Positions 35,815 through 44,771 are shown, numbered from the stretch's first letter. The stretch is DNA of 64,000 nucleotides from Chryseobacterium artocarpi (GCF_001684975.1 NZ_MAYH01000045.1:62001-126000); one strand, 5' to 3'. The notes: a model not told the origin generated them from the sequence alone. Numbers and translations: made by a program.

Positions 35815-36068
35815 TAATTCAATTCTTCAACAATGATATAATCTCCTTCTTCCTCACGAAGAGCAATTCGGCTTTTCTCTGCTCCAAATTCCACGTACAT
35901 TGGTCCCTTGAACGGAGCCTGGTATAAAATCCTGAAAATAGTCTCGGGAAGGAGTCCCATTTCAATGATTTTATTGGGCATTTTCAGATGATCATTATCA
36001 TATCCCAATATCTTTCCCATTTTGTTTTTAGGAAATCCACTTAATTTATGTAATTCTTTCTCTTTCAA
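35814..36068 (-). CDS. feoA: Ferrous iron transport protein A (SH3-like)
   Basis: An 84-residue protein. The start is TTG at 36068, because the next ATG (17 codons in) would remove the first strand of the SH3-like fold. Features are KLSGFPKNKMGKILGYDNDHLKMPNKIIEMGLLPETIFRILYQAPFKGPMYVEFGAEKSRIALREEE. FeoA binds FeoB and is needed for iron uptake. The TTG start directly follows a probable iron-controlled promoter (36088-36118). Confidence 0.9.
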   Translation of the reverse strand: MKEKELHKLSGFPKNKMGKILGYDNDHLKMPNKIIEMGLLPETIFRILYQAPFKGPMYVEFGAEKSRIALREEEGDYIIVEELN

Positions 36069-36087
36069 AGCCTAAATTTTTGTGATG

Positions 36088-36118
36088 CAAATATACGCTA
36101 TTTAAATTTAATCTAAAT
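36088..36118 (-). promoter_or_regulatory. Promoter and 19-bp palindromic operator of the feo operon
   Basis: The minus strand has a TATATTTG -7 element (36095-36088). Just upstream lies the 19-bp near-palindrome ATTTAGATTAAATTTAAAT (36118-36100), with a single mismatch between arms. Its size and AT-rich form suit an iron-responsive DtxR-like or Fur-like site covering the -33 region, where no clear TTG is seen. The regulator is inferred. Confidence 0.5.
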
Positions 36119-36205
36119 AACACTTCCACCATAAAAGAAATCACCCCAAATACATTTCTGTAGCTGGGGTGATTCGGAATATAATTTAGTTGATATGAAT
36201 GCTTA

Positions 36206-37105
36206 TTATTTTTTCTTCTTATCGGAAGATGGTTGTTCTTTCTCGATAGAATTATCCGTTGCATTAAAGAAATCCTTTGATACTTTTTCCTGTGTTTTAA
36301 GTGCTTCTCCAATGGTTACATCTGATCCTGGCATTTTCATGTTCATCATTTCCGGAGTAATTCGTTGACGAATTTCAGCCATTGGATCTTGTTTAAAACT
36401 TGCGTATGCTTTTTTAAATTTTTCTTTTGTAGTAGGAGTCACTGTATTTGAAATTCCGTATTTAGCATTAATTTTATCTGAATACGACAATTCATCATAA
36501 TTCTCTATTTTTTTGTTTCCACTCAACATCCATGAATAGTTTTTCTCATCATCTTCAATTTTGACGATCAAACCTGGAAGCCCATAGAACTTATACGGTC
36601 CGTCCTGAAAAGGAATATCTGAACTAAACCATGCAGTCCATTTTCTTCCTCCAAACTCAGTAGTTGCTTTTTGAGTATTGTAAGCTCCTATTTTTTGTTT
36701 TTCTGGCAGAATATTCCAGTCAAATTTAACTGCATCATCATAGCCAAATAAATTCATACTTACTCGATCTATATATTGCTCTTTCATCTCCGGATAAGTT
36801 TTTACAATCTTATAAGAAAACTTAGGCATTTTAATCATTTTAGAAACGTCTCTCCAAACTTTTTTCTTTTCCATTTCCTCAACTGCCACTTTGATGATAG
36901 AGTCCTGAGCCGGAATTGTAAAATCCTGATAAATTGACTTTTTTGGAGTAATGTCCAAAATTGTGATAAGCTTATCCAACCTTGCAGAATCTTTTTTAGG
37001 CTTAAAAGTCAGCTCATAAAAGAATCGGTTAGCCGTTTCTTTAGTATCCTGTGCATTAGCAAATGCAAAAAGCATAATAAGAAATATAGAAAATAGCTTT
37101 TTCAT
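36206..37105 (-). CDS. GLPGLI family secreted protein
   Basis: A 299-residue exported protein. The signal peptide ends at AFANAQ (about 19). The family signature is present: FQDGPYKFYGLPGLIVKIEDDEKNYSW, preceded by GGRKWTAWFSSDIP. The C-terminal 30 residues are Lys/Ser/Glu-rich. GLPGLI proteins are paired with large outer-membrane barrels in Flavobacteriia, and such a barrel gene lies downstream on the same strand orientation at 37880-40579, with a DinB-like gene between. The function is unknown. Confidence 0.9.
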   Translation of the reverse strand: MKKLFSIFLIMLFAFANAQDTKETANRFFYELTFKPKKDSARLDKLITILDITPKKSIYQDFTIPAQDSIIKVAVEEMEKKKVWRDVSKMIKMPKFSYKIVKTYPEMKEQYIDRVSMNLFGYDDAVKFDWNILPEKQKIGAYNTQKATTEFGGRKWTAWFSSDIPFQDGPYKFYGLPGLIVKIEDDEKNYSWMLSGNKKIENYDELSYSDKINAKYGISNTVTPTTKEKFKKAYASFKQDPMAEIRQRITPEMMNMKMPGSDVTIGEALKTQEKVSKDFFNATDNSIEKEQPSSDKKKK

Positions 37106-37331
37106 TTCTCAAGTTTTATTAATTAGTAATTATATGAACAGATTTGTTACAGCTTTTCTTCAATTTATTTTTCAGCAGATTATGCCCACTCAAAAAACAA
37201 GGATAAAACAAACTGTTTTTCAAATACTTAAACTCATTCAGTTATTATTGATAATTTAAAAAATTATGATTTTCTTAAAACATTTTCAGGCTTATATTTT
37301 TTAACTTTAGTCTTCCCAAAAACAAAATATT

Positions 37332-37829
37332 ATGGACACTTTATCACAATTTAAAAATGAGCTGGAAGCCGAATATCAAACCACCAGAAAGTTTTTCGAA
37401 GCTTATCCTGATGGAAAAAATGATTACGCTCCTCATGAAAAAAGCATGAAAATGTTACCTCTTGCCACTCATATTGCTGAAATTTTCGAATGGCCAAATA
37501 CAATGCTGAAAACCTCTGAACTTGATTTCGCCAATGGAGATTATCAACCTAAGCAATTGTCTACCCGAGAAGACCTTCTTCAGACTCTTGATCAAAATTT
37601 TAAATATGGTAAAGAAGCGCTTGAAAATGCTCAGGAAAACGATCTTAATACAAGCTGGGCACTGAAAAATGATGGACAGGAACTGGCAAAATGGTCCAAA
37701 TATGAATCTATACGCCATGCCCTGAACCAGATCACTCATCACAGAGCACAATTAGGGGTTTATTACAGAATCAATGATATTCCTTTACCGGGAAGTTATG
37801 GTCCTTCTGCAGATCATCAAAGCTTTTAA
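37332..37829 (+). CDS. DinB-like domain protein
   Basis: A 165-residue four-helix-bundle protein. Histidines expected for the DinB metal site are visible: H47 (LATHIAEIFEWP), and HHRAQLGVYYR with H137/H138 near residue 137. The family includes thiol- and damage-related enzymes with one nickel or zinc ion. Sequence alone does not give a substrate. It lies between two minus-strand genes and ends at a bidirectional terminator. Confidence 0.85.
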   Translation: MDTLSQFKNELEAEYQTTRKFFEAYPDGKNDYAPHEKSMKMLPLATHIAEIFEWPNTMLKTSELDFANGDYQPKQLSTREDLLQTLDQNFKYGKEALENAQENDLNTSWALKNDGQELAKWSKYESIRHALNQITHHRAQLGVYYRINDIPLPGSYGPSADHQSF

Positions 37830-37849
37830 ATCGTTATATATCTCAACAA

Positions 37850-37879
37850 AAAACCAATCCCTCGGGATTGGTTTTGCTT
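37850..37879. terminator. Bidirectional terminator between DinB-like and barrel genes
   Basis: aaaaccaatccc (37850-37861) and gggattggtttt (37864-37875) form a 12-bp stem with T-rich flanks on the + strand and an A-run on the other side. It serves both convergent genes. Confidence 0.85.
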
Positions 37880-40579
37880 TTATTTAAAGTTGAATTTTAC
37901 TGTTAACATGACTTGACTAGGACGGAGTTGCATTGTAGTTTGTTCAATCGTTGCATTTTTTACATCAATTTTTTCAAATACTTTTCTATTGGAAATATTC
38001 ATCCATTTTAATTCAAAGTCTACTTTTTTCTTGGTCCAACTAAACTGATAAGATACGTCAAAGAATCCATTATTAAATTTAGTATCTCCCAGTTTAGAAT
38101 TGATTTGATCCCAATAAAAACCAATAGTATGGCTTTCTAATGGGTAGAAGAATACATTCAGATTATGATTATAGCTTTCACTTTTCCCTAAATTTCCTGT
38201 TGTATAAATATTAGATTGTTTATTCCATGATTTTGTCGCATTGAAATCTACGCTCATCCATGAGAAATAGGTGTTGTTAAATTTGAATCCTAATGTATTT
38301 CCATCTGTCTTGGTATCAAATAAATCATCATTTCTCTTCATCTGAGATTTTGATACGGAGTTATTGTAAGAAAACGAAGCGTTGGTTTTAAATTTTGGAA
38401 AATATTTTCCGATTTCTGCATAATAGCTATTATTAGTTCTTTTATTTTCAAGCTCAATGTATTGGATAACACTGAATCCTGACGGATTTACAACACTTGT
38501 AGCTAACAGGTTGTTTTTAGCATCGCTTAATCTATATCCTACATTGAAGAAAAGGTTATTCAAAGGGTTTCTGTATTCTAATCTTACTCCTCCATTTTTT
38601 GTAGTGGTTTCAGGAATTGGATTTTTCGGGTCCATTACGCTGAATCCTCCGGGGCTTGTTAAAATAGATCCGGCATAAGCGGTCTGTATATCTCCAAAGT
38701 TATTGCTGATCCCTCCACTTACACTTGCTTTAAAGAAAGAAGCAAAAGAGTATTGTGCAAAAATATTGGGTGTAAATGTAACTTTGTTTAGAGATTTTGA
38801 AACATTTCTAAATGCATCTTCAGCTTTCATGCTGTTAAAATTTACAGGAAAACTTGAAAATAAGTTCCATGCTTCTGATTTATAATTAATTCCGACAGAT
38901 GCAGATGGATTAATTTTCGTGAATTTCAAATCATTTTCGTATGCTGGACTACTGAAATCTGGCTTGTTGTCATCCGTAATTCCGTCAAAATTAGTTATTA
39001 ATCTATCTGTTGAAAAATCGATTCCCACTTGTGGTGTGAAAGTCCAGCCTTTTGTAGAGAAGCTGATATTAGCAGAATGTGAAGTCTCTAAACTTTTAAT
39101 TCTTAAACTCTGTAAAGCTGTAGTCCCTGGTGTAAATTTAATGGTAGTAAAGGCTGTATCCGTTGGGCTCTTATAAGGAATCTTTAAATAATTGGCTGGA
39201 GAAATTTCCAAAACCTGCTTATCGTTTTGGTAGCTTATATATGATTTAAAATTAACCATTTTTTCTTTCCACGGAATGATCGTACTTAACGAGTTCTGAA
39301 ATGACGAAGTAGGAGATTCCAAAGCTTCATTCCCGATTGATCCTGCTCTTTCCGCTAATGCTCTGTCTGCATTCCAGAATTGAGAGAATGTGGTTGTATT
39401 TTTAAAAAACCCTTTTTTAGCATTTTTAGTAAAAATTAATTCTCCTTTTAGTTTATCTGTATAAAAATTATTCAGAAATCTGGTATTAAACTGGGTTCCC
39501 TGCTGGATATCTCTTGTGAGTGTATTGGATTCTCTTTCAACGGCATTATTCGTATAATTGGCGTTGGCTTTTAGTTCCCATTCTTTTTTCTTATCAATAT
39601 TTGTCAGGTAATTGGCAGACAAATAGTGAACATTATTCAACAGGTATCTCTTTACCGGAAGGTTAGGAACTTCAGCATTCTCAACACTCAGCCAGTTATT
39701 TTGGGAAACATTTCCTCTTCTCCCTTCCCATGAACTTCCAAATGCCAGTATATTTCCTTCATTTTCCACCTGCTCTCCCATATTATTGGTTTTATAATTA
39801 ACCACCCATTGGCTTTTCTGTCCGAAAAACATTGGGGTCAATTTTACATTCCAAAGCCATGGAGCACCAAAACCGGATCCTACTTCACCACGACCTGTCA
39901 TGGTTACAGCGTTCTTAAGTTTAATATTAATAGCCGCCTGATCCGAAGGAACTTTATCCTGAAGAATCTTTACCGGCTGATGATTTTCCAGTACTTCTAC
40001 TTTTTGAACTGCATCTTTGGGAAGAGAGTTGTTGATGGTACCATAACCGCCTTCCATAAGGTCTTTACCATTAACGTAGAATTTATTGATTGCGTTTCCC
40101 TGATACTTGATGGTTCCGTCTGTACTGACTTCAATTCCTGGAATTTTTTTCATTACATCGGCAAGGGTTCTGTCATTTTTACTGTTAAATGCCTTTAGAT
40201 CATACGAAATAGTGTCTCCTCTTGCGGTGATCATTTTAGTTTTCAGCTGTACTTCCTTTATTTCTGTAGCTTCAGACTGCATTGTAAAATTCATGTTCTG
40301 ATCACTGTTGCTGATCTGCTTGGTAAGAGGTTTCTGATTGAATGCTTTTACTTTAAGGTCAACATTAGATTCCTGCGAGGTAAAAGTTACTTTATATTCT
40401 CCTTTGGAATTGGTAATTCCATATGCAAGAATAGCATCTTTGCCCGGCTCCTCAATGGTGACACTTGCACTTGGTATTGCTATTCCGTCAGTATCCGTCA
40501 CTTTTCCGGAAACTGTTTTCTGTGCAAAGGTAAAAACCGTAAAAAATAGCATCAGAAATAAGGAAATATTTTTCTTCAT
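37880..40579 (-). CDS. Outer-membrane beta-barrel protein with CarboxypepD_reg and plug-like domains
   Basis: An 899-residue protein. The signal peptide ends at FTFAQ (about 19). Residues 22-105 are a carboxypeptidase-regulatory-like domain (VSGKVTDTDGIAIPSASVTIEE). A TonB-plug-like region follows (DVMKKIPGIEVSTDGTIKYQGNAINKFYVNGKDLMEGGYG ... VEVLENHQPVKILQDKVPSDQAAINIKL), then an OMP_b-brl_3-type barrel ending QVMLTVKFNFK. These barrels accompany GLPGLI proteins. Substrate unknown. Its upstream region shares an ATTAATTAGT-like motif with the GLPGLI gene leader. Confidence 0.9.
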   Translation of the reverse strand: MKKNISLFLMLFFTVFTFAQKTVSGKVTDTDGIAIPSASVTIEEPGKDAILAYGITNSKGEYKVTFTSQESNVDLKVKAFNQKPLTKQISNSDQNMNFTMQSEATEIKEVQLKTKMITARGDTISYDLKAFNSKNDRTLADVMKKIPGIEVSTDGTIKYQGNAINKFYVNGKDLMEGGYGTINNSLPKDAVQKVEVLENHQPVKILQDKVPSDQAAINIKLKNAVTMTGRGEVGSGFGAPWLWNVKLTPMFFGQKSQWVVNYKTNNMGEQVENEGNILAFGSSWEGRRGNVSQNNWLSVENAEVPNLPVKRYLLNNVHYLSANYLTNIDKKKEWELKANANYTNNAVERESNTLTRDIQQGTQFNTRFLNNFYTDKLKGELIFTKNAKKGFFKNTTTFSQFWNADRALAERAGSIGNEALESPTSSFQNSLSTIIPWKEKMVNFKSYISYQNDKQVLEISPANYLKIPYKSPTDTAFTTIKFTPGTTALQSLRIKSLETSHSANISFSTKGWTFTPQVGIDFSTDRLITNFDGITDDNKPDFSSPAYENDLKFTKINPSASVGINYKSEAWNLFSSFPVNFNSMKAEDAFRNVSKSLNKVTFTPNIFAQYSFASFFKASVSGGISNNFGDIQTAYAGSILTSPGGFSVMDPKNPIPETTTKNGGVRLEYRNPLNNLFFNVGYRLSDAKNNLLATSVVNPSGFSVIQYIELENKRTNNSYYAEIGKYFPKFKTNASFSYNNSVSKSQMKRNDDLFDTKTDGNTLGFKFNNTYFSWMSVDFNATKSWNKQSNIYTTGNLGKSESYNHNLNVFFYPLESHTIGFYWDQINSKLGDTKFNNGFFDVSYQFSWTKKKVDFELKWMNISNRKVFEKIDVKNATIEQTTMQLRPSQVMLTVKFNFK

Positions 40580-40889
40580 GTTTATTATTTGATTAATTAG
40601 TTAATCATTCTATTCTTTCGTTACACTTTTAAAGATATGATTTAAACTTAAAAGTTAAATTTTATCACTATAAAAATCGTTATATCTTTATTATTCAGAA
40701 AAAAACACGGCTTTATATTCAATTTTCTTATTAATCATGAGAAAATGATTACATCGATAAAATAATTATGAACATCACATCTGAGCATTCTTATAATATA
40801 TACAAGAAATACGGACTTTTATTTCTGAATCAAAAAAGTTCTGCAAATATTAATTTTTGTTCAAAATACAAAAAATATCTCTCTTTATT

Positions 40890-40917
40890 TTGAATTAAAT
40901 TAACATAAGTATTTTTG
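40890..40917 (+). promoter_or_regulatory. Full-consensus promoter far upstream of the cupin-type gene
   Basis: TTG (40890-40892), a 17-base spacer and TATTTTTG (40910-40917) fit TTG-N17-23-TAnnTTTG. The predicted start is near 40924, about 284 bases before the next gene, implying a long 5'-UTR or an unannotated small transcript. Confidence 0.5.
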
Positions 40918-41181
40918 TATCTTTAATTTGCAACTTCATGTACTATTTTCTTTATTAATTAAAATAATTATCAGTGATAAAATCGATTTTCTTATTCCTA
41001 AGTTGTGTAATTACCCTAAAACAATAGAAGAGTTATTTTTATTTTCATTTTTTAACAGAAAACAGAAAAGCTTTATTAATAATAACAATCACTTATTTTT
41101 TTATTTAGTCTAAATAGAAAAATATAATTAAAATCATGGATTAAAAAAAAATTAAAACCTGATACATAAATATTTATTTAA

Positions 41182-41189
41182 TAATTTTG
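41182..41189 (+). promoter_or_regulatory. -7 element of the cupin-type hydroxylase gene
   Basis: TAATTTTG ends 18 bases before the ATG. CTG, one base off TTG, lies 20 bases upstream. This is a likely proximal promoter. Confidence 0.45.
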
Positions 41190-41207
41190 TAACATAAAAT
41201 TTATAAA

Positions 41208-42089
41208 ATGGGAATTATTTTAAAGCCTATAGATGTTGTAGATGATATTTCTAAAGAAGATTTCTACGAAAAATATCTAAAGCCAAGAAGGCCCGTTGTC
41301 ATCAAAAATATGGCAAAGAAATGGCCTGCTTACCAAAAATGGACGATGGAATATATGAAGGAGGTTGTAGGAGATGTGGAAGTTCCGCTATATGACAGTT
41401 CAAAGGCAGATCCTTCTGCTCCCATCAATGCTTCTGCAGCCAAAATGAAATTCGGTGATTATATAGATCTTATTCAGAAAGAGCCTACTGATCTTAGAAT
41501 TTTCCTTTTTGATCCCATAAAATATGCCCCGAAACTCCTTGAAGATTATATTTCTCCAAAAGAACTAATGGGTGGATTCCTTGATAAATATCCTAATATG
41601 TTCTTTGGCGGAAAAGGATCGGTAACGTTCCTTCACTTTGATATTGATATGGCTCATATTTTCCATACTCATTTTAACGGAAGAAAGCATGTTCTTCTTT
41701 TTGACTATAAATGGAGAGAAAGATTATATCAGATTCCTTATGCAACGTATGCGTTGGAAGATTATGATATTGAAAATCCTGATTTTACGAAATTCCCTGC
41801 GCTGGATGGTGTAGAAGGTATTGAGTGTTTCCTTGAGCATGGTGATACATTGTTTATGCCTACCGGATGGTGGCACTGGATGAAGTACCTTGACGGTTCG
41901 TTCTCTATTTCCTTAAGAGCTTGGGATAAATCATGGGCGGTAAAAGCTCATTCTCTATGGAACCTTACTGTACAACGTAAATTTGATGACATTATGAAGT
42001 CTAATTTCAAGAAAAGATATATGGACTGGAAAGAAAAAGTAGCCATCAAACGAGCGGAAATCGCTTTGAAAAGAGGATTACCAAAATAA
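41208..42089 (+). CDS. Cupin-like/JmjC-type Fe(II)/2-oxoglutarate hydroxylase
   Basis: A 293-residue protein of the Cupin_8 group. The iron triad is visible as HFD (H142 and D144, in VTFLHFDIDMAHIFHTHFNGRKHVLLF) and the distal His in TLFMPTGWWHWMKYL (about residue 223-230). The N-terminus holds KPRRPVVIKNMAKKWPAYQKW, typical of FIH/JmjC-type protein hydroxylases. It probably hydroxylates a protein or small-molecule target using 2-oxoglutarate, and the target is unknown. The C-terminal 50 residues are basic. It is a single-gene unit bounded by a strong terminator. Confidence 0.88.
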   Translation: MGIILKPIDVVDDISKEDFYEKYLKPRRPVVIKNMAKKWPAYQKWTMEYMKEVVGDVEVPLYDSSKADPSAPINASAAKMKFGDYIDLIQKEPTDLRIFLFDPIKYAPKLLEDYISPKELMGGFLDKYPNMFFGGKGSVTFLHFDIDMAHIFHTHFNGRKHVLLFDYKWRERLYQIPYATYALEDYDIENPDFTKFPALDGVEGIECFLEHGDTLFMPTGWWHWMKYLDGSFSISLRAWDKSWAVKAHSLWNLTVQRKFDDIMKSNFKKRYMDWKEKVAIKRAEIALKRGLPK

Positions 42090-42092
42090 ATA

Positions 42093-42122
42093 AAAACGCG
42101 TTTCAAATGAAACGCGTTTTTT
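42093..42122. terminator. Bidirectional terminator after the hydroxylase gene
   Basis: aaaacgcgtttc (42093-42104) and gaaacgcgtttt (42109-42120) form a perfect 12-bp stem with an aaat loop. T-runs occur on both strands. It separates two convergent genes. Confidence 0.9.
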
Positions 42123-42147
42123 AGTTTAATTATTATTTATCAATATA

Positions 42148-43881
42148 TTACAAGACTCTATATATTGGATACTGTCTAAATGTTTTCTCTTCAAAATAAG
42201 GCGAGTGTCTGTAGACCCAATCCAGTTGGGCTTCCCCATCTTCTGAAAGCTTTTTATCTGATTTTTTTGCTGCTTCAAAGGCTTCTTTAAGTTTCCTGTC
42301 TGTTTTCAAAAGTTCTGCAGCGGTATCTTCAAAGATATAAGCAGAGTAATATTCTTTTTGTGCCAGAATTCCATCAAAAAAGTTCCAGTTGAAAAAAGAG
42401 TCTAATGCTTCAGGTTCAAGGGTTTCAATAATATACTTTACTCCTTGCTGGCTGGTAGAAACAAGATAATCTCCAGCAACAAACGATTGGTTTTTATTTG
42501 TTCTGTCTACCGTTGTTTCATAATGCACATAATGTCCTTCGTAAGGATTTTTTACGGTTTTAAAGTCTTTAATTTTATAAGATTCTACTGTGATTGTGCT
42601 ATCCTTTTGAATTGGTTTCATCTGAATACCATTTCTTTTGAATTCTTCAATCACTCTGTACTGCGACTGTGGAATTACATAATATTTCGGAATGGTGATA
42701 TATCCGGTCGGAACGGCTGTAGTAAAGAGTTTTATATTTTTTGTAAAAGGTTTATTTCTGTCATAATATAATCTTGGCTTTCCGGAAATTTCACTCGGTT
42801 TGTATTGACCTTCATATCCTTTGAAATCCATTGTTGTATACTTTGTGGAATCTATTTTCCATCGAATTCCGTATTGTTTTCCTGCCTGATATTGTTTTAA
42901 GTTTTCAATACGAAGCTGTTTTATTTTCTGATAATCTTTATCAAGGTTTTGCAGATTAACCAGCATATATTTATAGGTAGCGTCTACTCTTTTATCATAA
43001 GGCTTCAGCATATGGGTTTCAGGAACTGTTCCCAATGAATTGAATAAGGTTGTATACCCTGTAGAATATCTTGGTGAGTCTTCAAAAGAGGCAAATCCCA
43101 CTTCGGGAATATCTCCGTGAATATTCACATAAGGAGTGCTTTCATAGCCTAGTTTCTTCATATCATCAAGATTTTTAGCCTGATAATCATTGTAAAAATA
43201 AGATCCTAAGACATTCCCTAAGCGTTCTTTAAAAGTTGAAATATAAGTAAATGTATATTGATAATCTGCTCCGTTACTGACATGGTTATCAATAAAAACA
43301 TCCGGTTTCAGCCATTGATAGATTTCCTGGAAGCTTCTGGCATTTTTGGAATCTGCTTTGATGAAATCTCTGTTTAGGTCATAGTTTCTTGCATTTCCTC
43401 GGAAACCATACTGCTCAGGACCGTTTTGATTGGCTCTTGAATGGGAACCTCTGTTCAGCATTCCACTTATATTGTAAGCAGAAATGGCAGCTATGATAAA
43501 GTTTTGAGGGGTTTTAATTTTTTTAGTTGCCAGATCTCTCATCAGCATCATGGTAGCATCAATTCCGTCGGGTTCTCCGGGATGAATTCCGTTATTAACA
43601 AACAGTATTGCTTTATCTTTTCTCAGATTTTCAATATTTTTTTCTGGAAAAGGGTTATAAACAACGACATAAATAGGTTTTCCGTTGTCATCTTCTCCTT
43701 TTTTAAGATATTGAACTGTATTAAAGTTCTTTGCAAGATCGTGGTAATAGGCATTCATTTCGTCGTAAGTAACAGTTTGATTACCATTTCCTTTTTCAAA
43801 AGGAGTCTGAAATGTGTTTTGAGCCCAAACTAAAGACGAACATAGGGTAAGGAAGAGGTATTTCAATTTCATGGAGGTCAT
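42148..43881 (-). CDS. Secreted M14-family zinc carboxypeptidase
   Basis: A 577-residue exported peptidase. A signal peptide ends at LVWAQ. The start could be ATG 43881 or the ATG three codons later (43872), and both give a good signal. Zinc motif HxxE is in NNGIHPGEPDGIDA (about residue 96). The downstream zinc/substrate region is RNYDLNRDFIKADS with DVFIDNHVSNGADYQYT, and the likely catalytic Glu is in GTVPETHMLKPYDKR. The last 250 residues form a separate beta-rich part. It likely trims peptides in the periplasm or outside the cell. Confidence 0.9.
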   Translation of the reverse strand: MTSMKLKYLFLTLCSSLVWAQNTFQTPFEKGNGNQTVTYDEMNAYYHDLAKNFNTVQYLKKGEDDNGKPIYVVVYNPFPEKNIENLRKDKAILFVNNGIHPGEPDGIDATMMLMRDLATKKIKTPQNFIIAAISAYNISGMLNRGSHSRANQNGPEQYGFRGNARNYDLNRDFIKADSKNARSFQEIYQWLKPDVFIDNHVSNGADYQYTFTYISTFKERLGNVLGSYFYNDYQAKNLDDMKKLGYESTPYVNIHGDIPEVGFASFEDSPRYSTGYTTLFNSLGTVPETHMLKPYDKRVDATYKYMLVNLQNLDKDYQKIKQLRIENLKQYQAGKQYGIRWKIDSTKYTTMDFKGYEGQYKPSEISGKPRLYYDRNKPFTKNIKLFTTAVPTGYITIPKYYVIPQSQYRVIEEFKRNGIQMKPIQKDSTITVESYKIKDFKTVKNPYEGHYVHYETTVDRTNKNQSFVAGDYLVSTSQQGVKYIIETLEPEALDSFFNWNFFDGILAQKEYYSAYIFEDTAAELLKTDRKLKEAFEAAKKSDKKLSEDGEAQLDWVYRHSPYFEEKTFRQYPIYRVL

Positions 43882-43954
43882 ATTTTCGGGTTTAAAATTA
43901 GCTAATATGATTGGGGCAGAAAAGCTAAATTTTACTCTTTAGTATATAAAATAA

Positions 43955-43985
43955 AACCTCATAGGTTTTGAAAACCTGTGAGGTT
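43955..43985. repeat. Palindromic intergenic repeat (AACCTCATAGGTTTT type)
   Basis: aacctcataggtttt (43955-43969) and aaaacctgtgaggtt (43971-43985) pair over 15 bp with one wobble. It is related in sequence to the palindrome at 14469-14499 (shared AACCT-N-ATAGGTTT core). Confidence 0.65.
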
Positions 43986-44039
43986 GTGTGCCTGACAGCA
44001 AATATTTGCTCATCATTATTGATTCATTATTATTTACAC

Positions 44040-44771
44040 TTATTTATTTCTTCCTTTTTCATCAGGATATAGAGACGGAAGCGGATCACTTTGCCAGAAT
44101 TCTTTGGTATCGATATCCATTACAGATAAAGCTCCTGTAAAGGCTGCTCCTGTATCCAGATTCCAGATATTGGCTTTATTTGCAGGGGTAGTCATTCCAA
44201 TATCCAGGGTTGGAGTGTGCCCGATAAAGATTTCATTGTAAAGAAGCAGTCTTTTAGGGTATAATTCTGAGTTCTTTTGCAGTTTACTATCCATTGCTAC
44301 AGCAGTTTCCCAGAGGGTTCTGTCCCAACGATAATTGCTGGAATAGACTTCTTTTTCAGGACCATGCATAGACGAATATCCTGCATGAATAAACAGACGA
44401 TTTTGCTCATCAATGTGATAAGGTTTCATCCTTTGAAAAAACACAAGATGGTTTTCCAACTCTTCCAAAGAATAATCTTTATAGCTTTCTACGGTACTTT
44501 TTCCACCATTGAAAAGCCAGATATCAGGTCCTTGTTCAAAGGATAGCCAATCTTCGCACCATACATCATGGTTTCCTTTAATAAAAATACATTCCTGTTT
44601 TTCGGAAATTTCTATTAGAAACTCGATGATCTGTGAAGATTCACTCCATCCGTCTACGTAATCTCCAAGGAAAATCAATTTGTCTTTTTCAGTAACCTCG
44701 GCACGTTCAAAAGCTTGCTGTAATGCTTTAAACCCACCGTGAATGTCTCCTATTGCTAATGTTCTGCTCAT
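44040..44771 (-). CDS. PPP-type metallophosphoesterase
   Basis: A 243-residue calcineurin-like phosphatase. All dimetal motifs are present: GDIHGG (8-13), GDYVDG (36-41), GNHD (about 66-69), and later histidines in LFIHAGYSSM and IGHTP. The layout is that of the bacterial PPP (PrpE/diadenosine-tetraphosphatase/Ser-Thr phosphatase) group. In this operon, which makes or removes ADP-ribose and 2'-phosphates, it could remove the phosphate from ADP-ribose-phosphate products of KptA or hydrolyse a dinucleotide. That is inferred. The start overlaps the preceding 69-aa gene stop (TAATG). Confidence 0.9.
   Translation of the reverse strand: MSRTLAIGDIHGGFKALQQAFERAEVTEKDKLIFLGDYVDGWSESSQIIEFLIEISEKQECIFIKGNHDVWCEDWLSFEQGPDIWLFNGGKSTVESYKDYSLEELENHLVFFQRMKPYHIDEQNRLFIHAGYSSMHGPEKEVYSSNYRWDRTLWETAVAMDSKLQKNSELYPKRLLLYNEIFIGHTPTLDIGMTTPANKANIWNLDTGAAFTGALSVMDIDTKEFWQSDPLPSLYPDEKGRNK

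Larger units (their letters stand above)
40580..41207. other. 628-base A/T-rich gap without a convincing gene
   Basis: The gap is strongly A/T-rich. A 61-codon frame (40928-41113) is of low complexity with no recognisable domain and is not called. Two sites stand out: a full promoter match at 40890-40917 and a -7 element at 41182-41189, both reading towards the cupin-type gene. A long leader or a small RNA could be hidden between them. Confidence 0.5.

Noticed and set aside
36046..36312. 88-codon minus-strand frame at the feoA/GLPGLI boundary
   Set aside because: It overlaps the coding end of the GLPGLI gene in another frame and spans the feo promoter. The product is basic low-complexity with no domain.
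40928..41113. 61-codon frame in the A/T-rich gap before the hydroxylase gene
   Set aside because: Low-complexity, Asn/Phe/Ile-rich, no signal or domain. The promoter upstream is real-looking, so the region is reported as a possible RNA and not as a gene.
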